Notes under the pieces: generated by a model
Seen by the model: only the letters and a program-made list of their open reading frames with translations
Database searches by the model: none
Told to the model about the DNA's origin: nothing
Made by a program: the position numbers and the translations under genes
Origin: JAWKRB01 sp041389885
Lineage (GTDB): Bacteria; Myxococcota_A; Polyangia; Polyangiales; Ga0077539
Length of the DNA: 64,000 nucleotides
Assembly: GCA_041389885.1 (NCBI GenBank)
Contig: JAWKRB010000023.1
Span: 1-64,000, forward strand
Direction of reading: 5' to 3'
In this document: one piece after another, positions 1-9,504 of the stretch
Position numbering within the stretch: position 1 is the stretch's first letter
Layout: each line of letters begins with the position of its first letter

Positions 1-1467
1 ATCCTCGCCGCCCTCCGCGGGCTCGGCGACCCCCAGCGCTTCCCGTCGCCGCCCTACGAGTACGCGCTCTTCAGCGCGAACCAGCTCTTCTTCTACGCGT
101 CGTGGCTCCTCGCCCTCGCGCTCCCCGTCGACCTCGCGGCGCGGGTGGCCTTCGCCGCCGTGATCGCCTCGCTCCCGCTGCTCACCGCCCGCGCGGCGGC
201 GCACACGGGGCGCTCCCCCCTCCTGGGCGTGCTCGTCGCGCCGCTGGCGCTGGGCTTCGCGTACCGCTGGGGGCTCTGCGCGTACCTCCTGGGCGTGTGC
301 GTGTTCCTCGGGGCGCTCCCGAGCCTCGGGGCGCTCGCGCGGGCGCCCGACGGGGGCTCGGCGCTGCGGGCGTCGGGGTGGGCGGCGGTGCTCGCCCTCG
401 CGCACGGCTCGAGCTCGATCTTTCTGATCACCCTCACCGGCGTGACCCTCCTCGAGCGCGGACGGGCCTGGCGAGACCGCGCCCTCATCGCCGCCCCCGC
501 GGTCGCCGGCGTGGCGGTGTTCGCGCTGGGCTGGGCGCTGTTTCAGTCGCGGGTGCGGGGCGACACCAGCTCGCCCAACGGCTACGGCATCGCGCTGAGC
601 GCGCGCCCCGAGCTCTTTCTCTGGTCGCTCTACGGCCCCCTCGCGGGGTGGGCGCGGGCGGCGATCCCCGCGCTCTTCGCGCTGAGCCTGGCGCTGGTCG
701 CGCGCGGGGCCGAGGGGTCGCTGCACCGCCGCTACGCGCTCACCGCGGCGCTCTTCGTCGCGCAGTTCTTCATGTGGCCCAACGAGCTGGGCGGCGCGGG
801 GCTGCTCTTTCACCGCTTCGCGCTCCCGGCGGCGCTGCTCCTCGCGCTGTCGCTCCCGAGCGCGTCGCCGCGGTCGTGGGCGCGGTCAGCGGCGCTGCTC
901 GCGGGCCCCCTGGCGATGGTCGCGGCGCTGTGGCCCCTCACGCGCATCGTCGACCGCGCCTGGCGCGACCTCGACCCGGTGATCGCCCGCATCGAGCCCG
1001 GCTCCGCGGTGGCCTCCCTCGACCTCGCCGAGATCCCGTGGGCCATGCACGTCTTCGGCGGCGCCGCGGCGCGGGCGGTGGCGCTGCGCGGGGGCGTGAC
1101 GAACAACGACTTCTCGCACCTCCCGCAGTACCCCGCGCGCACGGTCCCGTCGCGGGTGTGGGCGCGCGCGCGGCTGCGGCTGATGCAGCCCGAGCGCTTC
1201 ATCCCGGCGCTTGATTTTCAGCGGTTTCGCTATGTGATCGTGCGCACGACGCGACGTCACGACCTCGCGGCGCTGACCCGCGCGATGGCCCCCGAGGGGC
1301 GGCTCGCGCTGCGCTCCGGCCGCTGGTCGCTGTACGAGTCCCAGCTCCCCCGCGCTCCCCTCGCGGCGCCCGAGCCGGCGCCGCCGAGCCCGCTGCCCGC
1401 CGACCTCGCGGCGCGCATCGGGGCGCTGGGGGTGGCGTTCCCCTTCCCGAGGCTCCCGATCCGCTGA
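1..1467 (+). CDS. Polytopic membrane protein, 5'-truncated by the window edge
   Basis: The reading frame is open from the first base, so the start lies upstream; about 488 residues are visible. The visible part has alternating hydrophobic stretches (roughly eight or more membrane segments over residues 30-340) with short polar loops, followed by a soluble tail with a possible substrate-facing region and a proline-rich end. The overall shape resembles glycosyltransferase-like or 'hypothetical membrane' proteins of myxobacteria (DUF2029 or mannosyltransferase style), but I see no catalytic motif that proves this. It ends just before the DnaA-box cluster upstream of dnaA. I do not recognise a specific function. 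Confidence 0.7.
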   Translation: MLAALRGLGDPQRFPSPPYEYALFSANQLFFYASWLLALALPVDLAARVAFAAVIASLPLLTARAAAHTGRSPLLGVLVAPLALGFAYRWGLCAYLLGVCVFLGALPSLGALARAPDGGSALRASGWAAVLALAHGSSSIFLITLTGVTLLERGRAWRDRALIAAPAVAGVAVFALGWALFQSRVRGDTSSPNGYGIALSARPELFLWSLYGPLAGWARAAIPALFALSLALVARGAEGSLHRRYALTAALFVAQFFMWPNELGGAGLLFHRFALPAALLLALSLPSASPRSWARSAALLAGPLAMVAALWPLTRIVDRAWRDLDPVIARIEPGSAVASLDLAEIPWAMHVFGGAAARAVALRGGVTNNDFSHLPQYPARTVPSRVWARARLRLMQPERFIPALDFQRFRYVIVRTTRRHDLAALTRAMAPEGRLALRSGRWSLYESQLPRAPLAAPEPAPPSPLPADLAARIGALGVAFPFPRLPIR

Positions 1468-1512
1468 GGGGGCCAGGAGCTCCATCTCCCCTAGAAACGC
1501 AGCCCTGGAGCT

Positions 1513-1675
1513 CCATCCACAGCCCTGTGGAAAACCCTGTGGACAGAGCCTTCTCATCCACAGGCTCGCGGGGCCTGTGGAAAACCCGCCGAAAATTTCG
1601 TGAACGGCCTTTCTTTCGAGACGATGCGCCGGTCTGCGCCGCCGGTGGAACCCCTGTGGACAACCCCGTGGATCA
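1513..1675. promoter_or_regulatory. DnaA-box cluster upstream of dnaA (oriC-associated or dnaA autoregulation)
   Basis: The 229-bp gap before dnaA contains several 9-mers close to TTATCCACA or its complement: CCATCCACA (1513-1521), TGTGGAAAA (1526-1534 and 1576-1584), TGTGGACAG (1538-1546), TCATCCACA (1554-1562), TGTGGACAA (1655-1663) and a weaker CGTGGATCA (1667-1675). Both orientations occur. Such clusters bind DnaA and serve as part of the origin and in control of dnaA expression. The sites are seen directly; the role is inferred from position. Confidence 0.75.
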
Positions 1676-1696
1676 CAACCGCAGACAACACCCGCC

Positions 1697-3247
1697 GTGA
1701 ACGAGCACTCGAACGAACTGTGGCAGAAGGTCCTCGACTCCCTGACGGCGCGCGGCGTGGGGACCTCGGTCATCGACAAGCTCCTGCGACCGCTGCAGGT
1801 GCTCGACGCCGCCGACGGCGCGCTGCTGCTCCGCGCGCAGAATGATTTCTCCCGGGAGTGGGTCGCCAAGGGCTACACCGCGGTCATCGAGGAGCAGCTC
1901 AAGGCCCTCACGGGCACCGTCTGGACCGTGCACTGGGCGGCCTCGGTGAACACCCCGGTCACGGCCCCGCGCATGCCGCCCCGGCAGGCCCCACGGGTCG
2001 CCCAGAGCTCGGCGACGGCCTCGGCGCTCCCCAGCGCCGCCAACACCTTCTCGCGCCCCCAGGCGCCCTCGGCGGCGCCCCCGCGCGGCCCGGCGCCCTC
2101 CGTGGTCACCGCCCGCCCTGGAGGCGCCACGGCGACGGCCACGAGCGGGCTCAGCGCCCCGCCCCGCCCCGCCCTCGGGAGCATGTCGGCGGGCCTGGCG
2201 CCGAAGTACGTCTTCGACCGCTTCGTGATCGGCAAGAGCAACGAGGTCGCGCACGCGATGGCGCAGGCGCTCTCGAACCTCTCGTCGCGGCCGGCGAACG
2301 TGCTGTTCCTGTGCGGCGCGACGGGGCTGGGCAAGACCCACCTCTCGAACGCCGTGGGCCACCGGGTGCTCGAGCAGAAGCCCGACGCGAACATCGTGTA
2401 CGTCTCCGCCGAGACCTTCACGAACGAGTACGTCGGCGCGATTCAGCAGAAGCGCATGGAGGAGTTTCGCACGCGCTACCGCGGCGACTGCGACGTGCTG
2501 CTGATCGACGACGTGCAGTTCCTCGCGGGCAAGGAGGGCACGCAGGAGGAGTTCTTTCACACCTTCGAGGCCCTCTGCCGGCGCAACGCGGCGATCGTGC
2601 TCACGAGCGACGTGCTCCCCGACAAGCTCCAGGGCATGGCCGAGCGCCTGGTGTCGCGCTTCTCGCAGGCCCTCGTCGCGGAGATCTACCCGCCCGACGA
2701 GGAGACCCGCGTGGCGATCCTGCGGCGCAAGGCCGAGCTCGAGAGCGTGCGGATCGACGACGCCGCGGCCTTTCTCATCGCCCGCTCGGCGCAGCTCACG
2801 AACGTGCGCGAGCTCGAGGGCGCGCTGATGAAGCTGGCCATCAAGGCCGGGATCAGCGGGCGGCACACCATCGACGAGGCCCTCGTGCGCGAGGCCCTGA
2901 GGGTCTCTCCCCGGCCCCAGGTGACCACCGTGGAGGACGTGCAGCGGGCGGTGTGCGAGCACTACCGGATCAAGATGTCGCAGCTCACGGGCAAGGACCG
3001 GCACCGCGAGGTGGCCCTCCCGCGGCAGGTGGCCATGTGGCTCGCGCGCACGCACCTGGGCACGTCGTTCCCCCAGATCGGCGCGCGCTTCAACGGCAAG
3101 GACCACACCACGGTGATGTCCGCCGTGCGCAAGATCGACCGCACGGCCCAGGACGACCCCGAGGTGGCCGCGGCGCTGGAGCAGATCGCGCGAAAGCTGG
3201 GCTTCTCGCACACCCTCAGCCGCACCGGCACCGAGGGCGACGCGTGA
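1697..3247 (+). CDS. dnaA: Chromosomal replication initiator protein DnaA
   Basis: DnaA binds the 9-bp boxes at the origin, oligomerises with ATP and opens the duplex, then helps load the replicative helicase. The 516-residue product has the full domain order: domain I (about 1-85), a long Ala/Pro-rich linker domain II (about 85-165), the AAA+ domain with Walker A GATGLGKT (about 206-213) and Walker B LLIDDVQF (about 268-275), and the domain IV helix-turn-helix with the signature ending in GKDHTTVMSAVRKI (about 465-480). The start is GTG at 1697, chosen because it gives the usual N-terminus (MNEHSNELWQKVL). DnaA boxes lie on both sides of the gene, which suggests autoregulation. The frame is intact, unlike dnaN and recF downstream. 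Confidence 0.98.
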   Translation: MNEHSNELWQKVLDSLTARGVGTSVIDKLLRPLQVLDAADGALLLRAQNDFSREWVAKGYTAVIEEQLKALTGTVWTVHWAASVNTPVTAPRMPPRQAPRVAQSSATASALPSAANTFSRPQAPSAAPPRGPAPSVVTARPGGATATATSGLSAPPRPALGSMSAGLAPKYVFDRFVIGKSNEVAHAMAQALSNLSSRPANVLFLCGATGLGKTHLSNAVGHRVLEQKPDANIVYVSAETFTNEYVGAIQQKRMEEFRTRYRGDCDVLLIDDVQFLAGKEGTQEEFFHTFEALCRRNAAIVLTSDVLPDKLQGMAERLVSRFSQALVAEIYPPDEETRVAILRRKAELESVRIDDAAAFLIARSAQLTNVRELEGALMKLAIKAGISGRHTIDEALVREALRVSPRPQVTTVEDVQRAVCEHYRIKMSQLTGKDRHREVALPRQVAMWLARTHLGTSFPQIGARFNGKDHTTVMSAVRKIDRTAQDDPEVAAALEQIARKLGFSHTLSRTGTEGDA

Positions 3248-3257
3248 CCCGCCCCCC

Positions 3258-3436
3258 TGTGGACCACCCTGGGGATACCCTCGGGATCACCCCCAGGGTT
3301 CCCCCTGTGGACGGACCTGTGGACGGCCAGGGACCCTCCGTCGTCCACCGCCGGTCCACAGCCCGCGTCCACCGCCGCGTCCACCGTGAGTCATTCGTGA
3401 TTTCAGTGGGTTACACCCGTTTCCACCGAATCCACA
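3258..3436. promoter_or_regulatory. DnaA-box cluster between dnaA and dnaN
   Basis: The 329-bp dnaA-dnaN gap carries a second set of box-like 9-mers: TGTGGACCA (3258-3266), TGTGGACGG (3306-3314 and 3318-3326), CGGTCCACA (3352-3360) and GAATCCACA (3428-3436), plus degenerate GTCCACC motifs. Together with the upstream cluster this gives the bipartite arrangement around dnaA seen in several bacterial origins. Most boxes differ from TTATCCACA at one to three positions, so affinity is likely variable. Confidence 0.65.
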
Positions 3437-3495
3437 GGACCTATGGATCATCATCAGGAATTTGAATTCATTTCTCTAAACAGAGAAGAAGAGTA
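3437..3495. other. AT-rich stretch next to the DnaA boxes, candidate unwinding element
   Basis: Immediately after the last box the composition drops sharply: the segment from about 3437 to 3495, with repeated ATC units and a GAATTC palindrome, is only about 35-40% GC in a region otherwise above 70%. An AT-rich stretch directly beside a DnaA-box array is the usual form of a DNA unwinding element. This makes the dnaA-dnaN gap the best oriC candidate in the window. It is an inference from composition and position. Confidence 0.55.
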
Positions 3496-3576
3496 CTTCC
3501 CAGCGCCTCGGGGCCTCGCGGAGCAGTACCCTCCGCCCGGTTCAGAGCAGCGATGGCAGCAGAAGGTGAGTGCGTG

Positions 3577-4711
3577 ATGGAGTTCGTGGTCAACAAGCGG
3601 GACTTCGTGAAGGGGCTCGGCCGGGTGCAGAGCGTGGCGGACAAGAAGTCCGCGATGCCCATCCTGAGCAACGTGCTCATCACGGCCGAAGCGTCGGGCA
3701 CGGTGCGCCTCGCGGCGACCGACCTCCTCCTGGCGATGGAGGGCACCATGCGCGCCGAGGTGAAGCGCGGCGGCTCCGTGGCCCTCTCCGCCCGCCACGT
3801 CTTCGACACCGTGAAGGCCCTCCCCGAGGGCGACATCACCGTGGTCGTGGAGAAGAACTTCTCCGCCAAGCTCAAGAGCGGCAAGCGCTCGTTCACCCTC
3901 ACCGGCCAGCCCGGCGACGACTTTCCGACCCTCCCCGACGCGGGCAAGATCGCGCTGACGCAGATCCCCGTCGACGACCTCGCCGAGCTCATCGGCCTCA
4001 CGTCGTTCTCGATGTCCAGCGACGACACCCGGCCCCACCTCGCGGCGGCCCTCGTCGAGATGAACAAAGACACCCTGCGCATGGTCACCACCGACGGCCA
4101 CCGGCTCTCCAAGGCCGAGCGCACCGTCGCGGGGATGAACGGCCAGTCGAAGCTCCTGATCCCCGCCAAGGGCATCCACGAGCTCAAGCGCATCGTCGAC
4201 GAGGTGCGCGGCGAGAAGGCCGCCGGGGCGCCGCAGTCGATCGGCATGGGCGCCATCAGCTCCCAGGGCCCGGTGTTCTTTCAGCGCGACGGGATGACCC
4301 TCTCGTCGAAGCTCGTCGACGCGGCCTTCCCGAGCTACGAGCAGGTGATCCCCACGGCCACCGACCGCAGCGCGTCGGCTCAGCCGCCCGGCCTTCCTCG
4401 GCCTTCCTCCAGGCGATCGGCCTCGTGGCCGCCGACCGCACCAGCGGCGTGAAGCTCGCGATCACCAACGAGCCGCTGCGTGATCTCCAGCGAGAACCCC
4501 GACATCGGCTCCGGGGCAAGACGAGATCGACGCCTCGCTCCAGGGCCCCGAGATCACCATCGGGTTCAACTCGAAGTACCTCATCGACGTGCTCAACGCC
4601 CTCGGCAGCGACGAGTGCGCGCTCGACCTCTCGGGCGAGCTCGACCCCGGCGTGGTGCGCCCCGTCGGGCGCAACGACTTCATCGGCGTCATCATGCCGA
4701 TGCGGATCTGA
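3577..4711 (+). CDS. dnaN: DNA polymerase III beta sliding clamp (frame broken at least three times)
   Basis: The beta clamp is the ring that tethers DNA polymerase III to DNA. The start is ATG 3577 (MEFVVNKRDF), preceded by AAGGTGAG at a good distance and aligning with the family N-terminus; an ATG 24 bp earlier is less likely. The first 265 or so residues read in one frame (MPILSNVL, FSMSSDDTRP). After about 4375 the product must be followed through three frames: AFLQAIGLVAADRTSGVKL (to about 4475), ISSENPDIGSG (about 4480-4515) and DEIDASLQGPEITIGFNSKY through the typical end VIMPMRI, stop at 4711. A 10-bp tandem duplication (GGCCTTCCTC twice, about 4390-4409) marks the first break. As the clamp is essential, sequence error is the likely cause. 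Confidence 0.9.
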
Positions 4712-4743
4712 TCCGCGCACCCCCCCTCCACGGGAGCGACGCC

Positions 4744-5840
4744 GTGTTCCACCCCGCCGTTCGCATCGCAGAGGTCGCGATCACGGGGTTTCGCAACCTC
4801 CGCTCCGTGCGCATCTCCCCCGATCCCCGCGCGAACGTGCTCCTCGGGCACAACGGCCAGGGCAAGACCTCGATCCTCGAGGCCATGGACTACGCCGCCT
4901 CGCTGCGCTCGTTTCGCAACGCCCAGCGCAGCCACCTCATCGGCCGCGAAGAGGACGAGGCGCAGGTGCTCCTCCGCGTCGAGGGCGTCGGGCTCGCGCG
5001 GAGCTACCGCGTGAAGCTCACCCGCGCCGCCCGGGAGATCACCCTCGACGGCAAGCGCCCCGACCGCGCCGTGGAGTACTTCGGCGACGCGCCCTGCGTG
5101 GTCTTTCAGCCCGGCGACCTCGACCTCGTGCGGGGCCCCCCCGAGCTCCGGCGCAGGCTCCTCGACCGCGTGCTCGTGCGGGTGGTCGACGGCTACGGCG
5201 AGGCGCTCAAGAGCTACGCGAAGGGCCTGCGCGCGCGCAACGCGCTGCTGCGCGAGAAGACCCCCAACGTCACCGCGGTGCAGTCGTACGACTTCGGCCT
5301 CGCGCGCTACGGCTCGCTCATCGTGCGGGCGCGGCAGGGGGTGGTGGGCGAGCTCGTGAAGGCCGCCGCACCGGAAGCCCTCACCGAGGTCGCCCTCGCT
5401 GCCGACGAGATCTCGTGAGCTACCGCACCGCGCCCCCGCCGACCAGCTGGCCTACGCCGAGACCCTCGCAGAACCTCCAGGCCGACCTCGCGCGGCACAC
5501 CACCACCGTCGGACCGCACGGCGACGAGCTCGCGCTGATGTGGGGCGCCTTCGCCGCGAGGAGCGTCGCGAGCCAGGGGCAGACCCGCGCCCTCGCCCTC
5601 GCGCTGCGCCTGGCGGAGCTCCACGTGCTCGAGCAGCGCACGAAGCGCGTGCCGATTTTGCTGCTCGACGACGTGTCGAGCGAGCTCGACCGCGCGCGCA
5701 CCGAGCGGCTCTTTCACCTCGTGGGGCGACTCGGGGCGCAGGTCTGGATCACCACCACCGACCCGAACATCGCCTCGCTGCTGCCGCGCCCGAGGGTGTT
5801 CGAGGTGGCCGACGGCGGCGTGAGCCTCGCGCCCCCGTGA
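4744..5840 (+). CDS. recF: DNA replication and repair protein RecF (frame broken near 5418)
   Basis: RecF is an SMC-like ATPase that helps load RecA at gapped DNA. The start is GTG 4744 (VFHPAVRIAEVAITGFRNL). The N-terminal part has Walker A GHNGQGKT at about residues 38-45 and the RecF signature region FQPGDLDLVRGPPELRR. That frame stops at 5418. The C-terminal part continues in a different frame from about 5420, with ASQGQTRALALALRLAE and the Walker B-like LLLDDVSSELD, to a stop at 5840. A single missing G at TCGTGAGC and two further small indels before about 5480 would restore a full-length protein of about 365 residues. It follows dnaN by 32 bp, as in many bacteria. Confidence 0.88.
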
Positions 5841-5949
5841 ATCGCGGGGTCTCCGCGGGGGGGTTGGACGTACTTCGTCCTTGAAAATTCGGGGTCCCGG
5901 GGATAGTCTTTGGGGCTCTAAAAGCGTCTGGAAAACAAGAGGAAATCGC

Positions 5950-8499
5950 GTGACGACGAACACGGCTGGGACCGACCCCGCCGAGGGCGCTCCCGAGGCG
6001 CCCGCGGGAGCGGAAGGGGAGAGCTACGGGGCTGACAGCATCGGCGTGCTGGAGGGCCTCGAGGCCGTTCGCAAGCTCCCTGGGATGTACATCGGCAACG
6101 TGCACGACGGCGGCGCGCTGCACCACCTCGTGTGGGAGGTCATCGACAACTCCATCGACGAGTACCTCGCGGGCTACTGCAGCCGCATCGACGTGACCAT
6201 CTTCGAAGACGACTCGGTGCGGGTGACCGACAACGGCCGCGGGATCCCCACGGGGATCAAGCCCGAGTTCGGCATCTCCGCCGCGGAGCTCGCGCTCACC
6301 CGGCTGCACGCCGGGGGCAAGTTCAACAAGCGCTCCTACGGGGTGAGCGCGGGGATGCACGGCGTGGGCGTGAGCGCGGTGAACGCCGTGAGCGAGTGGC
6401 TCAAGCTCGACATCTTTCGCGACGGCAAGGCGTGGAACATGTCCTTCGCGCGGGGGGTGACCACGCAGTCGCTCACGGCGACGGCCGACAGCGAGCGCAC
6501 GGGCACGACGGTGACGTTCAAGCCCGACGCCGAGATCTTCTCGATGACGGAGTACTCGTACGAGACCCTGGCCAAGCGCCTGCGCGAGCTCTCGTACCTG
6601 AACCCCTCGCTGACGGTGACCCTCACCGACCTCCGCAGGAGCCCCGACGTCGAGGTCTTCGCGTCGCAGACGGGCATCGTGGAGTACGTGAAGTACCTCA
6701 ACGCCGCGAAGTCGCCGGTGAACGAGGAGCCGGTCTACCTCGAGGGCAAGACCGAGCTGGAGCTCAAGAGCGACACCGGGACCTTCAAGGCGACCCTGTC
6801 GATCGAGGTCGCGATCCAGTGGACCGACTCGCTCTACGAGAGCCCGTGGCCCTACTGCAACAACGTGCACCAGACCGACGGCGGCACGCACGTGCAGGCC
6901 TTCAAGACCTCGCTCACGCGGACCCTCAACGCCTACGCGACGGAGAAGAACCTGCTCAAGGAGCTCAAGGGCCAGCCCCTGAGCGGCGACGACACCCGCG
7001 AGGGCCTGACCTACGTGATCTCGATCCGCCACCCGGCGGCGCAGTACACGTCGCAGACGAAGGTGAAGCTCGCGTCGAGCGACGTGCTCCCGGCGATGGG
7101 CCAGGTGGTGACCGAGAAGCTCTCGACCTACCTCGACCAGAACCCGCAGATCGCGAAGAAGATCATCGACAAGTGCCTCCTCGCGGCGCAGGCCCGCGAG
7201 GCCGCGCGCAAGGCGCGCGAGCTGGTGCACCGCAAGGGCGTGCTCGACGCGGCGACGCTGCCGGGCAAGCTCGCCGACTGCCAGGAGCGCGACCCGACGC
7301 AGTGCGAGCTGTACATCGTCGAGGGTGACTCCGCCGGCGGCAGCGCGAAGCAGGGTCGCAACCGAAAGAACCAGGCGATCCTCCCGCTGCGGGGCAAGAT
7401 CCTGAACGTCGAGCGCGTGCGCTTCGAGCGGATGATCTCCAACGCCGAGATCGGCACGCTGATCACGGCGCTGGGCGTGACCATTCGCACCGACCGCACC
7501 GACGACGACGACGAGGGCGGCATCGCGCACCCGCGCATGGACCTCGAGAAGCTGCGCTACCACAAGATCTGCATCATGACCGACGCCGACGTCGACGGGA
7601 GCCACATCCGCACGCTCCTGCTGACGTTCTTCTTTCGGCAGATGCCCGAGCTCATCGAGCGGGGCTACCTGTACATCGCGCAGCCGCCCCTCTACGGCGT
7701 GCGCCGCGGCAAGCGCGTGCAGTACGTGAAGGACGACGACGCCCTCGCGCGTCACCTCATCGACGCCGGCGCCGACGGGCTCTCGCTGCGGGGCCCCGAC
7801 GCGACCCTCGAGGCCGAGGGGCTCAAGGCCCTGCTCTTCGACCTGCACCGCGGGGAGATGATCCTGCAGCACATGGAGCTGCGCTGCGAGACCGAGGTGG
7901 TCGCGGCGATGGTGCGCTCCCGCGCGTTCACCAAGGAGACGCTCTCGAGCGAGGCGTCGATCGAGGCGGCGCTGGGGGTGATGACCGCGCACCTCAAGGA
8001 GTTTCACCCCGACCTGCTCCCCCTGCGGCACACCCTCGAAGACGACCACGAGCACGGCTGCAAGCGCGTGCTGGTGCGGGTGAAGAACGGCACCGCGGGG
8101 CGCACCACGGTGATCTCCTACGCGTTCCTCGACGGCCACGAGATCGCCGAGCTCAACCACATCGAGCGCAAGCTCGCGGTGCTGGGCGCGGGACCCTGGA
8201 CGCTGGTCGACGGCGAGAAGAAGACCGAGGTCGCGCACGGCGGCGCGCTCTACGCGACCATCGACGCGCGCGGTCGCAAGGGCGCGTCGATTCAGCGCTA
8301 CAAGGGCTTGGGCGAGATGAGCGCCGAGCAGCTCTGGGAGACCACCATGGACCCCGAGCGCCGGGTGATGCTCAAGGTGCGCATCGAAGACGCCGCGGCC
8401 ACCGACAAGATCATGACCCTGCTCATGGGCGACGAGGTGGAGCCCCGCCGCGACTTCATCGAGAAGAACGCGCTCAACGCGCGCAACCTCGACATCTGA
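5950..8499 (+). CDS. gyrB: DNA gyrase subunit B
   Basis: GyrB is the ATPase and TOPRIM subunit of DNA gyrase, which introduces negative supercoils. The 849-residue reading starts at GTG 5950, preceded by AAGAGGAAA; a TTG at 5881 would only add an unconserved leader. Order of motifs: GHKL ATPase (EGLEAVRKLPGMYIG, DNSIDEYLAGYC, VTDNGRGIPTGI, SAGMHGVGVSAVNA), transducer, TOPRIM (YIVEGDSAGGSAKQGRNRKN and the metal-binding DADVDGSHIRTL) and the C-terminal QRYKGLGEMSAEQLWETTM. A roughly 130-residue insert follows the TOPRIM core (residues about 600-730), as is common in GyrB of Gram-negative bacteria. The frame is intact. gyrA is not in the window. Confidence 0.97.
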   Translation: MTTNTAGTDPAEGAPEAPAGAEGESYGADSIGVLEGLEAVRKLPGMYIGNVHDGGALHHLVWEVIDNSIDEYLAGYCSRIDVTIFEDDSVRVTDNGRGIPTGIKPEFGISAAELALTRLHAGGKFNKRSYGVSAGMHGVGVSAVNAVSEWLKLDIFRDGKAWNMSFARGVTTQSLTATADSERTGTTVTFKPDAEIFSMTEYSYETLAKRLRELSYLNPSLTVTLTDLRRSPDVEVFASQTGIVEYVKYLNAAKSPVNEEPVYLEGKTELELKSDTGTFKATLSIEVAIQWTDSLYESPWPYCNNVHQTDGGTHVQAFKTSLTRTLNAYATEKNLLKELKGQPLSGDDTREGLTYVISIRHPAAQYTSQTKVKLASSDVLPAMGQVVTEKLSTYLDQNPQIAKKIIDKCLLAAQAREAARKARELVHRKGVLDAATLPGKLADCQERDPTQCELYIVEGDSAGGSAKQGRNRKNQAILPLRGKILNVERVRFERMISNAEIGTLITALGVTIRTDRTDDDDEGGIAHPRMDLEKLRYHKICIMTDADVDGSHIRTLLLTFFFRQMPELIERGYLYIAQPPLYGVRRGKRVQYVKDDDALARHLIDAGADGLSLRGPDATLEAEGLKALLFDLHRGEMILQHMELRCETEVVAAMVRSRAFTKETLSSEASIEAALGVMTAHLKEFHPDLLPLRHTLEDDHEHGCKRVLVRVKNGTAGRTTVISYAFLDGHEIAELNHIERKLAVLGAGPWTLVDGEKKTEVAHGGALYATIDARGRKGASIQRYKGLGEMSAEQLWETTMDPERRVMLKVRIEDAAATDKIMTLLMGDEVEPRRDFIEKNALNARNLDI

Positions 8500-8514
8500 G
8501 CGGCGCGCGCGGCC

Positions 8515-9480
8515 CTACGTCCGCGCGCTCATCCCCCGGAGCATGACCAGAAAGAAGGGCGCGCCCACGAGCGCGGTGAGCGCGCCCACCGGGGGCTCCG
8601 CGCCCAGCAGCGGGAACATCGCCCTCGCCGCCGCGTCGGCGCTCACCAGCAGCGCGGCGCCGCCGAAGAAGCACGCCGGGAGCAGGGTGCGGTGGTCCTC
8701 TCCCACGAAGGCGCGGGCGTAGTGGGGAACGATGAGCCCCACGAAGGGGATCAGCCCGCACACGCTCACCACCGCGGCCACCGCGAGGGAGCTCGCGACG
8801 AAGAGAAAGGCCTCCGCGCGCCGCACCTCGACCCCGAGGCTCGCGGCGCTCTCTTCGCCCAGCGCGAGGAGGTTCATCGTCCACGCCCGCGAGAGCAGCG
8901 CCAGCACCCCCAGCAGCGCCAGCGCGGCCACCGCGGCGACGTGCGTCCACGACGACTCTGAGATCACCCCGAGCAGCACCGAGAGCGTCTCCTGCGCGCG
9001 GCTCGAGCGCACCACCGAGCGCAGAAACGCCAGCGCCGCGCCGCTCGTCGCGTTGAGCACCATGCCCGCGAGGAGCATCGACGTCGCGTCGACCCGCCCC
9101 GCCCCCCGCGCGACCAGCATCACCAGCGCCATCGCCCCCATCGCGCCCGCGAAGGCCGCCACGGGGGTCGCCAGCGCGCCCGCGCCCAACAGCATCGCCG
9201 CCGTCGCCCCCAGCGCCGCGCCCCCCGAGACGCCCAGCGCGTAGGGATCCCCCAGGGGGTTGCGAAAGAGCGCCTGAAAGCCCTGCCCACCAGCGCCAGC
9301 GTTCCGCCCGCGAGCAGCCCGAGGACCACCTCGCGCCCCGCGCGCTGGCGATCACGGCGTCGACGGAGTTCGGGTCGCGCCAGGCCGTGGCGAAGGGAGA
9401 GCGGCGCCGCGCCACCCACGCCCAGCGCGCGAGCACGCCGCACGCCGCGCAGAGCCCCGCGAGGCCCACCACCCCGAGTT
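8515..9480 (-). CDS. FecCD-family ABC transporter permease (frame broken in the N-terminal half)
   Basis: Membrane permease of the BtuC/FecD type that moves iron-siderophore complexes or vitamin B12 across the inner membrane. The C-terminal 226 residues (8515-9195) read cleanly and show the family features: several membrane helices, the GLIPFVGLIVPHYAR coupling region and PPVGALTALVGAPFFL at the end. The N-terminal part is spread over other frames: GLLAGGTLALVG and the NPLGDPYALGVSGG motif, interrupted near 9240-9290 and again near 9330. The true start is therefore unclear (about 9480). No ATP-binding or substrate-binding partner gene is adjacent, so the substrate cannot be named. Confidence 0.75.
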
Positions 9481-9504
9481 CGGGCCAGCCACGCGCCCAG
9501 CTCG

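Noticed and set aside
5749..8238. An 829-codon frame antisense to gyrB
   Set aside because: Composition is His/Arg/Leu/Val-rich without any motif, and gyrB is clear on the other strand.
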